In this document: positions 28,952 through 38,500 of the stretch, piece by piece
How positions within the stretch are numbered: the stretch's first letter is position 1
Layout of the letters: every line of letters starts with the position of its first letter
Origin: Marinomonas sp. IMCC 4694
GTDB taxonomy: Bacteria; Pseudomonadota; Gammaproteobacteria; Pseudomonadales; Marinomonadaceae
Assembly: GCF_008122525.1 (NCBI RefSeq)
Contig: NZ_VSRV01000001.1
Span: 2,418,001 to 2,482,000, forward strand
Direction: 5' to 3'
DNA length: 64,000 nucleotides
Position numbers and translations under genes: made by a program
The notes under the pieces: model-generated
What the model was told of the DNA's origin: nothing
Database searches by the model: none
The model's input: only the letters and a program-made list of their open reading frames with translations

Positions 28952-29809
28952 TATCCAGGTGCTAAAAGAAACGGGCAAAACCGCCCAAAGTGATAAATGG
29001 ATGTGGGTGACTCGGGGCGGCCCTCCGGACAAACCTTCCGTGCTGTTTGAGTATGATCCGACCCGAGCGTGTCACGTACCCACACGTCTATTAAAAGGGT
29101 TTAGGGGGGTATTACAAGTGGACGGCTACAGCGGCTATGGCCAAGTTTGCCGTGATCTTGGTATCGCCCGAATCGGGTGCTGGGATCATGCGCGTCGCAA
29201 GTTTGTTGACGCCGCACGCGGTGCCGCGCCTCAAAAAGGGAAAAGCCACAAAGCCAAGCCGTCAAAAGCGGATGTGGCCATCAGTAAAATCCGTGCTCTC
29301 TATGCCATCGAAAGTAAAATAGGCAAATTGAGCGAAAAGGAAAAATACACCGTTCGCCAAGAACTGGCCCTACCTGTGCTGCAGGACCTCAAAACGTGGT
29401 TAGAAACCAACCATCCGAAGGTTCCCAAAGACTCACTGACCTTCAAAGCGATCCAATATGCCCTAAACCAGTGGGAATCCTTGATCGGTTACTGTGATCA
29501 TGGCTTCATCCACATCAGTAACGCCTTAGCGGAAAACGCCATCCGCCCCTTCGCTGTCGGCCGACGCAACGGGCTGTTTGCTGATTCAACGCGTGGCGCA
29601 AACGCCAGTGCCACCTGCTACTCACTGATAGAAACCGCCAAAGCCAATGGCCTTGAACCCTCAAGCTACCTCCAATACCTACTCGACCACATCGCCGACG
29701 CTAATACCCTAGACAAACTCGAAGCTCTCTTGCCATGGAATAGACCGAAAGCGGATTAGGTTAACAGAGCGGATTGTGTTGTTTTAGGGGTGGATACAGT
29801 GACGCTTAC
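28951..29809 (+). pseudogene. IS66-family transposase TnpC, 5'-truncated, with right terminal repeat
   Basis: The frame to 29,759 (266 codons from an internal ATG) is the C-terminal half of an IS66 TnpC: the catalytic strand VDGYSGYGQVC, CWDHARRKFVDAA, and the closing NALAENAIRPFAVGRRN motif. The 5' half is missing; it abuts the hsdR relic at 28,951. The element ends with GATACAGTGACGCTTAC at 29,793-29,809, the complement of the terminal repeats at 28,670 and 30,357. It is not able to transpose on its own. Confidence 0.85.
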
Positions 29810-29985
29810 ATTTTATTACGATGCCGATTGGTAAAAGCATACAACGCGCCCGAAAACGGATTGTGCCCCAGCTCTTGTTCAGTGATCACCGCCAACCCAT
29901 GGGCCTGTTTTCGAAAATCCACGGGGTCTCGATACAAAAAGATCTGTGGCAAATTTAAAGCGGGACGTAAATAACGCGGCTTCAT
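29810..29985 (-). pseudogene. IS66 TnpB fragment (5' end only)
   Basis: From an ATG at 29,985, overlapping the tnpA stop as ATGA, the frame gives MKPRYLRPALNLPQIFLYRD and continues to KQAHGLAVI, the start of IS66 TnpB. After about 58 codons it is cut by the right end of the opposite-facing IS66 copy, whose terminal repeat supplies the stop codon. Confidence 0.8.
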
Positions 29986-30287
29986 AAAGCGGCCACTAGG
30001 CTGGTCACCAAGGCGAGATTACTCCCATCAATACCACGGATCACCACCCCATTGGGGAGTAGAATTTCCAGCTCATTAGTCTGGTGAGAAGGCGTCACCA
30101 GGGCTACCGACACCAATTTTGATTCGTGTGGTGCATCATTTGTAGAAGCAAATTTCTGCCGCCAATAGCCAAACTGGTGATACACCAGCCCTTCTTGTTC
30201 ACAGAAGACTTTGGCCGATAACCCAGATAACCGCCATTTTTCGATATGTGCTGCCCAAGTTTGGTTTAATGCTGTGTTTGTGTTCAT
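29982..30287 (-). CDS. IS66-family TnpA
   Basis: A 101-residue IS66 accessory protein of the COG2963 helix-turn-helix type: TWAAHIEKWRLSGLSAKVF, a GLVYHQFGYWRQKF segment and a C-terminal strand LPNGVVIRG. The terminal repeat of the element lies at 30,357-30,373, 70 bases upstream. It is intact as a frame but belongs to an element whose tnpB is cut at 29,810 and whose tnpC is absent, so it is probably non-functional. Confidence 0.85.
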   Translation of the reverse strand: MNTNTALNQTWAAHIEKWRLSGLSAKVFCEQEGLVYHQFGYWRQKFASTNDAPHESKLVSVALVTPSHQTNELEILLPNGVVIRGIDGSNLALVTSLVAAL

Positions 30288-30507
30288 GTTGTTCGCTCCG
30301 TCGTTGATTGGGACGAAACACAGTGTGGTTGGAGTTAAATGTGAAAACTAGAGGCTGATACAGTGACGCTTACCTTTAAAGTCGAAAATAACCGTAATTA
30401 CACGCTTTCAATTGCTTTGAATCAAAGGGTAATTTTGGACATTTTTGCTACTTTGATTCGAAGCAAAACAGACTTTTATACAATTAAAGGCCAATCCCAT
30501 CTATAAA

Positions 30508-30617
30508 AGGTCTACAAAAAAGCACCTATTAGGTAATATTTTGTAGACCTAAATATTGTCAACCTAACCTTATAGGTCTACACTTTAATACCTATAAGGT
30601 AATAATACGTAGACTAT
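30508..30617 (+). promoter_or_regulatory. Two palindromic operators of the AbiE operon
   Basis: Site 1 (30,508-30,550) is a perfect 12-base inverted repeat, AGGTCTACAAAA and TTTTGTAGACCT, around an inner ACCTATTAGGT. Site 2 (30,572-30,617) repeats the pattern less exactly: AGGTCTACA, inner ACCTATAAGGT, then GTAGACTAT, ending one base before the antitoxin ATG. Autorepression through two inverted repeats is known for AbiEi antitoxins; that these are its sites is inferred. Confidence 0.75.
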
Positions 30618-30618
30618 A

Positions 30619-31143
30619 ATGAGTAAAAAAGAAAAATTACTGTCCGCACTATCTCATGCTACCAAAGCTGGTGGAGGTGTTCATACGGCGACAGAAATAG
30701 CATTTATGCTCGGCGAAAAGTATACCCCAGCTTTTACAAAGTTCCTCACAGATTGCGTAAAAAACGGTGTCTTACGAAGGGTCGCAACTGGTATTTTTGA
30801 AAGTACAATTACTCCGCCTGATGGATCAACGGCCATTTACAAGATTGTAAATAAGCTCAGAGGAGATGTATTTAACTATATCAGCCTAGAGAGCCAACTT
30901 AGCTATACAGGCGATATTTCGCAAATTGTTATGGGCAGACTCACTGTAATGACAAAAGGCAGAAGTGGCATGTTTTCTACACCTTACGGCGTTATTGAGT
31001 TTACACATACAAAAAAAACGATCGAGGCAATCGCTCCTAATGTTTATTTCGATTCAGATATCAAAATGTATCGGGCCAAAACAACCCTAGCCCTTATTGA
31101 TTTAAAAAACTGTAATCGAAATCTGCACATGCTGGAGGCATAA
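30619..31143 (+). CDS. AbiEi-family antitoxin of a type IV toxin-antitoxin system
   Basis: A 174-residue protein with an N-terminal winged-helix part (about 1-75: TATEIAFMLGEKYTPAFTKFL, GVLRRVATGIFES) and a C-terminal domain with YISLESQLSYTGD, matching the usual AbiEi layout (winged helix, then an antitoxin domain). It should repress its own promoter through the palindromes just upstream and counter the AbiEii toxin encoded one base downstream. Length is close to the short AbiEi class. No damage is seen. AbiE systems are known to give abortive phage resistance and to stabilise mobile elements. Confidence 0.85.
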   Translation: MSKKEKLLSALSHATKAGGGVHTATEIAFMLGEKYTPAFTKFLTDCVKNGVLRRVATGIFESTITPPDGSTAIYKIVNKLRGDVFNYISLESQLSYTGDISQIVMGRLTVMTKGRSGMFSTPYGVIEFTHTKKTIEAIAPNVYFDSDIKMYRAKTTLALIDLKNCNRNLHMLEA

Positions 31144-31144
31144 C

Positions 31145-32035
31145 ATGCTCAAAGAAGTCATAAAGCAAATTGTTAACACCAACCCTGAGTATGCAAGGAT
31201 AACACCTGTTATAGAAAAAGAAATATTGCACCATGATATTATGGCGGTCATGGTAAAACAGGGGGTGATGCACTCACTGACGTTTATTGGCGGCACATCA
31301 CTTCGCCTATGTCACAACAGCTCTCGATTGTCTGAAGATTTAGACTTTAATGGTGGCCATGACTTTAAGCCTGGTCATTTTGATGGTTTAGAAATCGAGA
31401 TTCAAAAGTACATACAAAAAAAATATGAAACAGAAGTCTGGGTAAATAAGCCGAACCAAGACAAACAAGGAGACACCGCTTCGTGGAAAATCAGTATCGA
31501 AAAAGAAGCCAACCGCCCAGACCTACCACGTCAAAAAATGCATATCGACATATGTGCTATCCCTTCTTTCGACATTGAGAGAAGACCACTGATCAATCAT
31601 TACGATGTCGTCGTTCCAACAGAAGGACTTTTGATACCAGTACAGTCGTTAGAAGAAACCTTGGCAGATAAATTCATTGCTCTAGCATACCGTTCCAGAC
31701 GTATTAAACCTCGTGATGTTTGGGATATTCTTTGGATCAAGCAAAGAGGTATTGACGTATCCATAGAGCTGATCAACCAAAAACTTGCAGCAAGAGAAAA
31801 AACAAACGCTAACTTCATAGAGTCGCTTTCCCTTCAGGTCGAAAAATTACTGAACGAAAAAGAGGTAAAAGCTGACTTCAACAATGAAATGAGCCGTTTC
31901 ATTCCAAGCCAAATTAAACAGCGAACAATTGATAATCCAGAATATTGGCAATACGTACAACTCGAAATTAAAAGCATGACAGACCCGATACTCAAACCTG
32001 ATTCACAGACAAAGAAATTTGATATGGGCTTTTAA
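31145..32035 (+). CDS. AbiEii-family nucleotidyltransferase toxin
   Basis: A 296-residue DUF1814-type nucleotidyltransferase. The hallmark core is seen near residues 43-66: FIGGTSLRLCHNSSRLSEDLDF, broken here as FIGGTSLRLC then a SEDLDF metal-binding motif. Further family features are LEETLADKFIAL and an RxRDVWDILW segment around 170-200. Known AbiEii-type toxins transfer nucleotides to RNA targets such as tRNA acceptor ends. The gene follows the antitoxin by one base, so the pair is co-expressed. It appears complete and is the most likely working defence module of the island. Confidence 0.9.
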   Translation: MLKEVIKQIVNTNPEYARITPVIEKEILHHDIMAVMVKQGVMHSLTFIGGTSLRLCHNSSRLSEDLDFNGGHDFKPGHFDGLEIEIQKYIQKKYETEVWVNKPNQDKQGDTASWKISIEKEANRPDLPRQKMHIDICAIPSFDIERRPLINHYDVVVPTEGLLIPVQSLEETLADKFIALAYRSRRIKPRDVWDILWIKQRGIDVSIELINQKLAAREKTNANFIESLSLQVEKLLNEKEVKADFNNEMSRFIPSQIKQRTIDNPEYWQYVQLEIKSMTDPILKPDSQTKKFDMGF

Positions 32036-32133
32036 ACAATAACTTATTAGCGATGTTAAGCTATTCATCTACGGAATATGCGAATAAGTCCTAGCCATGC
32101 GATAATCACGCTTTAAGCCTTCGAGTCTTAACC

Positions 32134-32459
32134 ATGTCACACCAACTCACTTTTGCCGACAGCGAGTTCAACAACAAACGCCGTAAAACACGTAAGGAAA
32201 TTTTCCTTTCTCGCATGAATGAGTTGATGCCTTGGGATCAACTAGAAGCGGTTATTGAGCCTTTTTATCCTAAAGCAGGCAATGGCAGAAGACCTTACCC
32301 ACTTTCAACCATGTTCCGTATTCACTGCATGCAACATTGGTACAACATGAGTGATCCTGCCATGGAAGACGCTCTGTATGAAGTTACGTCAATGCGCTTG
32401 TTTGCTGCGTTGTCGTTAGATAATCCGATTCCTGACCACACAACCATCATGAACTGTTC
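32134..32459 (+). pseudogene. IS5-family transposase, N-terminal fragment
   Basis: About 108 codons of an IS5-group transposase: QLTFADSEF, MNELMPWDQLEAVIEPFYP, GRRPYPLSTMFRIHCMQHW and the DHTTIMN start of the catalytic core. The frame is then cut by an inserted IS3 element at about 32,460; the catalytic domain is absent everywhere else in the window. The frame reads on into the IS3 end for some 30 meaningless codons. Confidence 0.85.
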
Positions 32460-32462
32460 TGG

Positions 32463-33275
32463 TCAAGTCCAACCGGACACTTTCCTAAAGGAGTTTTCAT
32501 ACTCAATGGGTGATTGGTCGCCATTCGACGAATGTAATCGCTCCAGATTGTAATATTTCACATAGGCCGCAACATCTTGCTTCATATGCTCTCTTGTTGG
32601 TTGTGCTACCTTGAACAACCAATCATGTTTTAAACTGCCGAAGAACCTTTCAACCACGGCATTATCCCAACACGCACCGACGTCACCCATGCTAGAGCGG
32701 CAATCAAGCCGTTTTAATAGGCTTCTAAAGCGTTTACTCGTGTATTGCGAACCTCTATCGCTATGAAATACTAAGCCCTTTGGCGGCTGTCGTAAGCGAT
32801 GTGCTTTTAAAAATGCTTGCTCAATTAAGTCTGTCGTCATACGTTTTGACGTGTGCCAACCCACTATGCGACGACCAAACAAATCCATTACAATAGCAAG
32901 GTATAGCCAGCCTTCGCCTGTTTTTAAATATGACACATCCCCAGCCCACACCTGGTTCTGGCCTAACGGGTTAAAATTCATGTTCAATAAATTATCAGCT
33001 ACAGCATCACTGTCTTTGCGCTTTGTTGTGACTTTGTAAGGGATACGCTGCTTAACGACTAACCCCAATCGTTTCATCAAGCCAATGACACTATGCCGGC
33101 TAACATCAAAGCCTTCTTTGCGAAGCTTTTTCCCAAGCTCACGGCTACCCAAACTGTCTCGACTATCTTCAAAAAGCGCCTTCGCCCTACGATGTAAATT
33201 CAGTGTTTGTGCACTGATAATTATCGCGGGACGTTTTCGCCAAGCATAGTATGCAGATTTGCTAACGCGCATCAC
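32463..33275 (-). CDS. IS3 transposase OrfB (rve integrase core)
   Basis: The ATG-started part is 270 residues: an HTH_21 region (SAYYAWRKRP, LGSRELGKKLRKEGF) and a DDE core with WAGDVSYLKT (first Asp), VFHSDRGSQYTS (second Asp) and WDNAVVERFFGSLK (Glu). In IS3 elements OrfB is normally made as an OrfAB fusion by -1 frameshifting; the open frame runs upstream of the ATG towards OrfA, as expected. It looks complete. Confidence 0.9.
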   Translation of the reverse strand: MMRVSKSAYYAWRKRPAIIISAQTLNLHRRAKALFEDSRDSLGSRELGKKLRKEGFDVSRHSVIGLMKRLGLVVKQRIPYKVTTKRKDSDAVADNLLNMNFNPLGQNQVWAGDVSYLKTGEGWLYLAIVMDLFGRRIVGWHTSKRMTTDLIEQAFLKAHRLRQPPKGLVFHSDRGSQYTSKRFRSLLKRLDCRSSMGDVGACWDNAVVERFFGSLKHDWLFKVAQPTREHMKQDVAAYVKYYNLERLHSSNGDQSPIEYENSFRKVSGWT

Positions 33276-33331
33276 TTTACACGATATGACAACTGGGTAC
33301 TGCTTACCTAAACTTTTGATAAATGAATATT

Positions 33332-33631
33332 TTATTTCATTTCTTTTGCGAAAAACGCTGAAGCCTTTTTTAATATTTCGCGCTCCATTAGCAAGCGCTT
33401 ATTGTCTTTTCTGAGCTGAGCGAGTTCAGCCCGCTCATCCTTCGACAACTCTGAATCTTCATTTTGTTGTTTAAACTTCGCTACCCAGTTATAAAGTAGC
33501 TTGTCAGTGATATTCAGTGAAGCGGCAGCCTCAACAACTGAGTAACCTTGCTCAATCACCAGCGCCACCGCTTCTTGCTTAAAATCGTTTGGATATTGTT
33601 TGTTAGTACGTTTAGTCATTTTACACCTCAA
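33332..33631 (-). CDS. IS3 OrfA (HTH protein)
   Basis: A 99-residue HTH_Tnp_1 protein: TNKQYPNDFKQEAVALVIEQ, a helix-turn-helix around YSVVEAAASLNITDKLLYNW, and a leucine-zipper-like tail ending KASAFFAKEMK. An A-AAA-G slippery sequence lies in the last codons (33,343-33,347 on the complement), suited to -1 frameshifting into orfB. Confidence 0.88.
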   Translation of the reverse strand: MRCKMTKRTNKQYPNDFKQEAVALVIEQGYSVVEAAASLNITDKLLYNWVAKFKQQNEDSELSKDERAELAQLRKDNKRLLMEREILKKASAFFAKEMK

Positions 33632-33641
33632 TAATTGGATA

Positions 33642-34883
33642 TTATCCTTTATTGAAGTGTCCGGCTAATTCAACCACAACAGCATCTCCACTTACTTCAA
33701 AACCACTGGACATCAAAAGTGTTTCAAACGCAGAACCATCTCGACGAGTCAGGTTGGGGACATAGCGCGAATACACGGTAAATAACATTTGGGTGGTTGT
33801 ATGGCCCATTTGTCTAGCGATCCACTCAGGGTTCTCCCCTGCTGCTAACCATAATGTCGCGGCGGTATGTCTTGTTTGGTATGGCTTTCTACTTTTGATG
33901 CCAATTTTTTCAAGTGTTGGATACCAAATGCGCTGAGTAACATTTCGGTGTTCATAACTACCACCTGCACGATTACAAAACACGAACTTAGAATGCCCAA
34001 ACGAAACTTTCTTTTGTTCTAATAATGCTTCATACACAGGTGGAGACATTTCAACTTCACGGCGTGATTCAAGTGTCTTAGTCGTATCAATACGTCCCTG
34101 AACGACGGTTTCTCTCACCAAAATCTGTCGGTTTTCAAAATCAACGTACTGCCATTGCAGCCCATCTATCTCCCCAGTACGTAAACCCGTAAAAAAGCGC
34201 ACAATATAGTAATTACGAAAATCTGGACGTACATAGCGAATAATCTTCTTCACTTCATCCAGCGTAAAAGGCTCAATATCCACTCTAGGCACTTTTAGGG
34301 GTTTTAATCCAATAGCTGGCGACGTAAACTCATATCGGTCGGCGGCATCATCTAAAATCATTCTTAGTGGCGTCATAATGTGGTTAATCCTATCGTTAGA
34401 AAGCTCACTGTCCCCTGTTTCGTGACTCACTTTGGCGAGGGATGCACGAAATTTCAGGATCATGGCTTTGGTTATGTTGCCGACTCTTTCTTCCCCAAAA
34501 TATGGGATGAGACGGGTATCTAAAGTTCCTTTGATAGAAGTCCGGTAAGACCGTTTCCATCGTAAAATATTCTCTTCAAGCCACTCTTGTGAGAATTCAG
34601 AAAACAACGGTGTATCCGGTCGTTTTTGAACCTCAGTGACAACGTGTTGAACCACCTCCTTTTTTACTTTCGGTACTTTTTTACTGCCTGGAAAGAACTT
34701 CTCGTAATCGAACTCTCCAGTTTTCAGTGCTAGTTCAATCTTCTTAACCGCTGCCTCCATACGCTTCATATTGGCAGGCGTATTTTCTAACTTGGTGTAT
34801 TCTTTAAAACGCTTCCCCTCATAACGAAAGTTGAAATACAACTTTCCATCTTGCCGAATCCCTATACTAGCCACGGTAAACAC
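33642..34883 (-). CDS. Tyrosine-type site-specific integrase of the island (3' end altered by IS3)
   Basis: A 413-residue phage-type integrase. Residues 1-60 form an arm-binding domain of the DUF3596 kind (DGKLYFNFRYEGKRFKEYT, TGEFDYEKFFPGS), followed by a SAM-like core-binding domain (about 95-195) and the catalytic domain with FFTGLRTGEIDGLQW (Arg), RHTAATLWLAAG (His-x-x pattern), MGHTT and the tyrosine in FTVYSRYV. The last dozen codons (VELAGHFNKG) are supplied by the tip of the IS3 element, so the natural C-terminus may be lost, although the catalytic tyrosine is retained. It overlaps the excisionase-like gene by 17 bases. It lies far from the tRNA-Val gene at 49.5 kb. Confidence 0.88.
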   Translation of the reverse strand: MFTVASIGIRQDGKLYFNFRYEGKRFKEYTKLENTPANMKRMEAAVKKIELALKTGEFDYEKFFPGSKKVPKVKKEVVQHVVTEVQKRPDTPLFSEFSQEWLEENILRWKRSYRTSIKGTLDTRLIPYFGEERVGNITKAMILKFRASLAKVSHETGDSELSNDRINHIMTPLRMILDDAADRYEFTSPAIGLKPLKVPRVDIEPFTLDEVKKIIRYVRPDFRNYYIVRFFTGLRTGEIDGLQWQYVDFENRQILVRETVVQGRIDTTKTLESRREVEMSPPVYEALLEQKKVSFGHSKFVFCNRAGGSYEHRNVTQRIWYPTLEKIGIKSRKPYQTRHTAATLWLAAGENPEWIARQMGHTTTQMLFTVYSRYVPNLTRRDGSAFETLLMSSGFEVSGDAVVVELAGHFNKG

Positions 34884-35106
34884 CTCCTGAGGCCATTGGG
34901 ATCAAATCATCCACTTCATTTTCTCTTGCACTTGTCATCATCTGCTCTTCGATTGCCTCCCATAAATAAAGAACCTTTCTTGCGTTGAAAGGGCGAATAT
35001 AGTGCTTGCCTTCAATGAAAACGTTATCTCTAAGAACGTCATTGATGTACTTAGGGTGGTACTTAATACGGTTTCCTAACTCTTGTGCTGTAAGGTATGT
35101 AGACAT
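34867..35106 (-). CDS. Excisionase-like small DNA-binding protein
   Basis: 79 residues with MSTYLTAQELGNRIKYHPKY, then EGKHYIRPFNARKVLYLWEAIE: a small winged-helix excisionase-like pattern often encoded beside integrases with a DUF3596 arm. Its end overlaps the integrase start, indicating coupled translation. It may direct excision and/or regulate the promoter shared with the divergent XRE gene. Confidence 0.75.
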   Translation of the reverse strand: MSTYLTAQELGNRIKYHPKYINDVLRDNVFIEGKHYIRPFNARKVLYLWEAIEEQMMTSARENEVDDLIPMASGGVYRG

Positions 35107-35235
35107 ATTTCCTCCAGTGAATTTTATTGCTCATGAGGAAACTATATAGCAAATAAGTTTCCTGACAAGCACTTTTTAAACTTTTTTGCTTTTTAAACAG
35201 CATAAACGGTATTATTGCTGAAAATTAAAGAGACT

Positions 35236-35463
35236 ATGCAGATGCTAAGATTCAGGCTGAAAGAGCTAATTCAGGATCAATCCTTCAAAGAAGGCAGAAG
35301 AGTGACACTAGGGGAAGTTTCTGAGGCTACAGGCATCCATAAGACTACCTTGTCGCGGTTGCAAAACCCAACAGGCTACAACACGACAACAGAGACGATA
35401 AATTTACTTTGTAAGTATTTTCAATGTGAGGTTGGAGATTTGGTTGTATATATTAATGATTAG
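35236..35463 (+). CDS. XRE-family regulator (YozG-like)
   Basis: I take the start at the methionine in MQMLRFRLKELIQDQ, since that is where the family begins; an earlier ATG at 35,215 would add seven residues. The 75-residue product has a helix-turn-helix in VTLGEVSEATGIHKTTLSRLQ and ends with TINLLCKYFQCEVGDLVVY, the typical short Cro/CI-like regulator. It is divergent from the excisionase/integrase pair and lies tail-to-tail with hsdR. A control role over the mobile or restriction genes is likely, but the target is unknown. Confidence 0.75.
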   Translation: MQMLRFRLKELIQDQSFKEGRRVTLGEVSEATGIHKTTLSRLQNPTGYNTTTETINLLCKYFQCEVGDLVVYIND

Positions 35464-35504
35464 AGTTGTTTAATATATACAACCAAATATATCGATAGAA
35501 ATTA

Positions 35505-38500
35505 CTAGCGTTGCCCACCAGTAATCATTTCAAACACTAACTTACCGAATCTAGCCGATTTGGCAGGGTCTGATAGTAGTTGCATCATTTGGTTCTGGTG
35601 TGCAGAACCACTACTCATAATCGCGTCGTCCATGGCTCGAGAGAAGTCGCCTAACATAGCCTGCTGTGCACTATTTTCTTTAATTTGTCTCATCACCAAT
35701 TCGTTTTCCATCACCTTGTCTTTTACCGTATTGGCATAATTCACCATGTCCGCATCAGTCAGTTCATCGGTGATAAACAGTTCATTTAAGCGAGTGATGA
35801 TTTGTGATAAAAACTCTTCTTTAGGATCTTTGGCTTTTGCCGTGCCCATAGAGTCGCCTGGCTCTAGCTCATAGCCCGCAGCGTCTTCTTTCAGTTGAAT
35901 ATCCTGTTGGCGTATTTTTGATAATCGGTAATGGCTAAGCACAACATGCTTTAAGTCTATTTGATCTTCTTCAACTGCTGCCTCACGCAGCATGGGACGC
36001 AAATTACGGGCGTATAAGCTCAGCTTTTCTAACCCTTTATCATCGTAATCGACAATCTGAGACATGAATTCATAGAAGCGAACAAAAGTACCTAAGTCCT
36101 TTTTAAAGATTTCTAGGGCATCTTTTTCTTGCTTACAGTCTTTAAAGGTATTCTCAGCATTTGCCATGAGTACCGCGTCACCTGTTTTCTTGGTTCGCTC
36201 GAACATGTCTTTTGCTTTTTTATATTCGTCTAGCGCCGATTTATATTTAAGAGTCCAGCGCTCAACCGCTGGCTTACAGATATTCGCAATGGCGGCGTTG
36301 CTTTTAGATTTTACGTAAAAGGCATCACAGAACTGATCAACTTCACGAGTAGTGAAGATGCCCGCTGATCGTAGCTTTTCAGACAACTCAAAAATCAAGT
36401 TAGGGTCAGAGACATCAGCTAATTCGGCGGTTTGATAATAAGGCTGGAATGCACTCAAAATATCATCTGGCTCATTAAAGAAGTCGAGTACAAATGTTCC
36501 TGTCTCTGCTTTGCTAGGAAAGATACGGTTTAAACGAGATAGCGTTTGTACGCATTCCACGCCACCTAGCTTTTTATCCACGTACATGGCACAAAGCTTA
36601 GGTTGATCAAAACCCGTTTGAAATTTATTGGCAACAATCATGACTTGATAATCATCACTATCAAAGGCTTTACGCATGTCTCGGCCTTTAAGACCTGGGT
36701 TCATATTACTCTCTGTAAACTTTTCACCAATCAGCGCTGTACTGTTAGGGTCTGTTTCTGAAAATTCCACCTCACCAGAAAACGCAACCATTGCCTGTAG
36801 CTGGCTATAGCCTTTTTCACCCTTCTTAGAGGTAATGTACTTATCGAACCCTAATTTATAGCGCACAGCTTCTTTACGAGAGCTAGTCACCACCATCGCT
36901 TTGGCTTGGCCGCCTAATAACCCCATCACATTGTCTTTAAAGTGCTCAACAATAACCTGAACCTTTTGGCTAATGTTGTAATCGTGCAAACGCACCCATT
37001 GATTCAGTTTTACCTTGGCTTTTTTACTTTCAACTTCTTGATCGCTACCTTCTATCTTCATGGCGAGGTTATAAGCCACCTTATAGTTGGTGTAGTTTTT
37101 TAGCACATCAAGAATAAAACCTTCTTCAATTGCCTGACGCATGCTGTACACATGATAAGCCTTGGGCAGGTTGTCGGTTTTATTCGCGGGTTCGTCAGGC
37201 TTAGGTAGGCGCCCAAATAGCTGTAGTGTTTTATCTTTAGGGGTCGCTGTAAAAGCAAGATAACTTAAGTTCTTAGAGGCTCTACGTGACGCCACCGCAG
37301 CGTCTAAAATATCGTCGGTAGTTAACTCCTCATCCTCCGTTTTATCCGAAGCATTACCATCAATCATAAGCACTTCTTTCAGCTGACGAGCAGTACTGCC
37401 TGTTTGCGAGCTATGCGCTTCATCAGCAATAACCACATAGTTGCGCTCTTTCAAGTTAACGTTGTTTTCAATCGCCTTTAGAACAAACGGAAAAGTTTGA
37501 ATGGTGACAATAATAATGGGTTGCGAATCCACTAAGGCATTCGCCAGCTTCTCTGATTTAGAACCATCCCCTTCATTTCGATTAATACGGCCAACCAAAC
37601 CGTCCACTGCGGTGAACTGAGAGATCGTTTCTTGCAACTGATCATCCAGCACTGTTCTATCTGTTACGACGATGACTGAGTCAAACAGCTTTTTGCCTTC
37701 TGGCGTATGAATTGCCGATAACTGGTGCGCCGACCACGCAATGGAATTCGACTTACCCGAACCCGCACTGTGCTGAATTAAATACTTTTGCCCTGGGCCT
37801 TCTTCTTTGGCCGCATTCACCAGTTTATTTACCACATCCCACTGGTGATAACGTGGAAAGATTAACGTTTCTTTCTTGTATTTACGGCCTTCCCAGTCTT
37901 CTTTGTCTTCAATTTCTAAATGCACAAAGCGAGCAAGAATATTCAGCAGGTTGTCTGGCAGTAACACCTCATTCCACAAATAATCGGTCGCGTACTGATT
38001 AACATCTTCGGGAACGTCGTTACCCGCACCACCTTCTTTAGTGCCTTTGTTAAAAGGTAAAAAGAAGGTGTCGTTACCGTCTAAACGAGTCGCCATATAC
38101 ACTTCGTATTGGCTAACAGCGAAATGCACTAAAGCACCGCGCTTAAAGGTTAATAGCGGCTCTGGCTTTTTGGTTTCAGGGTCTGTCGGTGGACGAGTGG
38201 TTTTATACTGGGTAATCGCATTTTGAACGGCTTGTTTGAATTCAGATTTCAGCTCTAACGTTGCAACAGGCAAACCATTTACAAACAACACCAAATCAAT
38301 ACGCCATGCCTTGGCTTTTTTACCCGTCGTTGCTAATTCTTCTTCGGTTGCCCAAGGCGAATACACCAACTCAGGCACAACACGTAAACGGTTTTGCTTG
38401 TAACGTACTAGCGTATCTGGGTTTAAGTCATGCTCGGGTTTAAACTGGCACAAGTTGAAGCGCGTTCCACGGTCTCGTAACTCATGGCGCAGCACTCCTA

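Larger units (their letters stand above)
32460..33676 (-). mobile_element. IS3-family insertion sequence
   Basis: The element carries orfA and orfB on the minus strand and has imperfect inverted ends sharing CCGGACACTT: TGGTCAAGTCCAACCGGACA at the left and TGGTTGAATTAGCCGGACAC at the right (complement). No direct target repeat is seen at the two edges, so it may have caused an adjacent deletion; the rest of the IS5 gene is missing and the integrase gene ends inside its right tip. Edges are judged by eye. Confidence 0.75.

Noticed and set aside
29774..29974. 66-codon plus-strand frame
   Set aside because: It lies antisense to the tnpB fragment of the IS66 relic.
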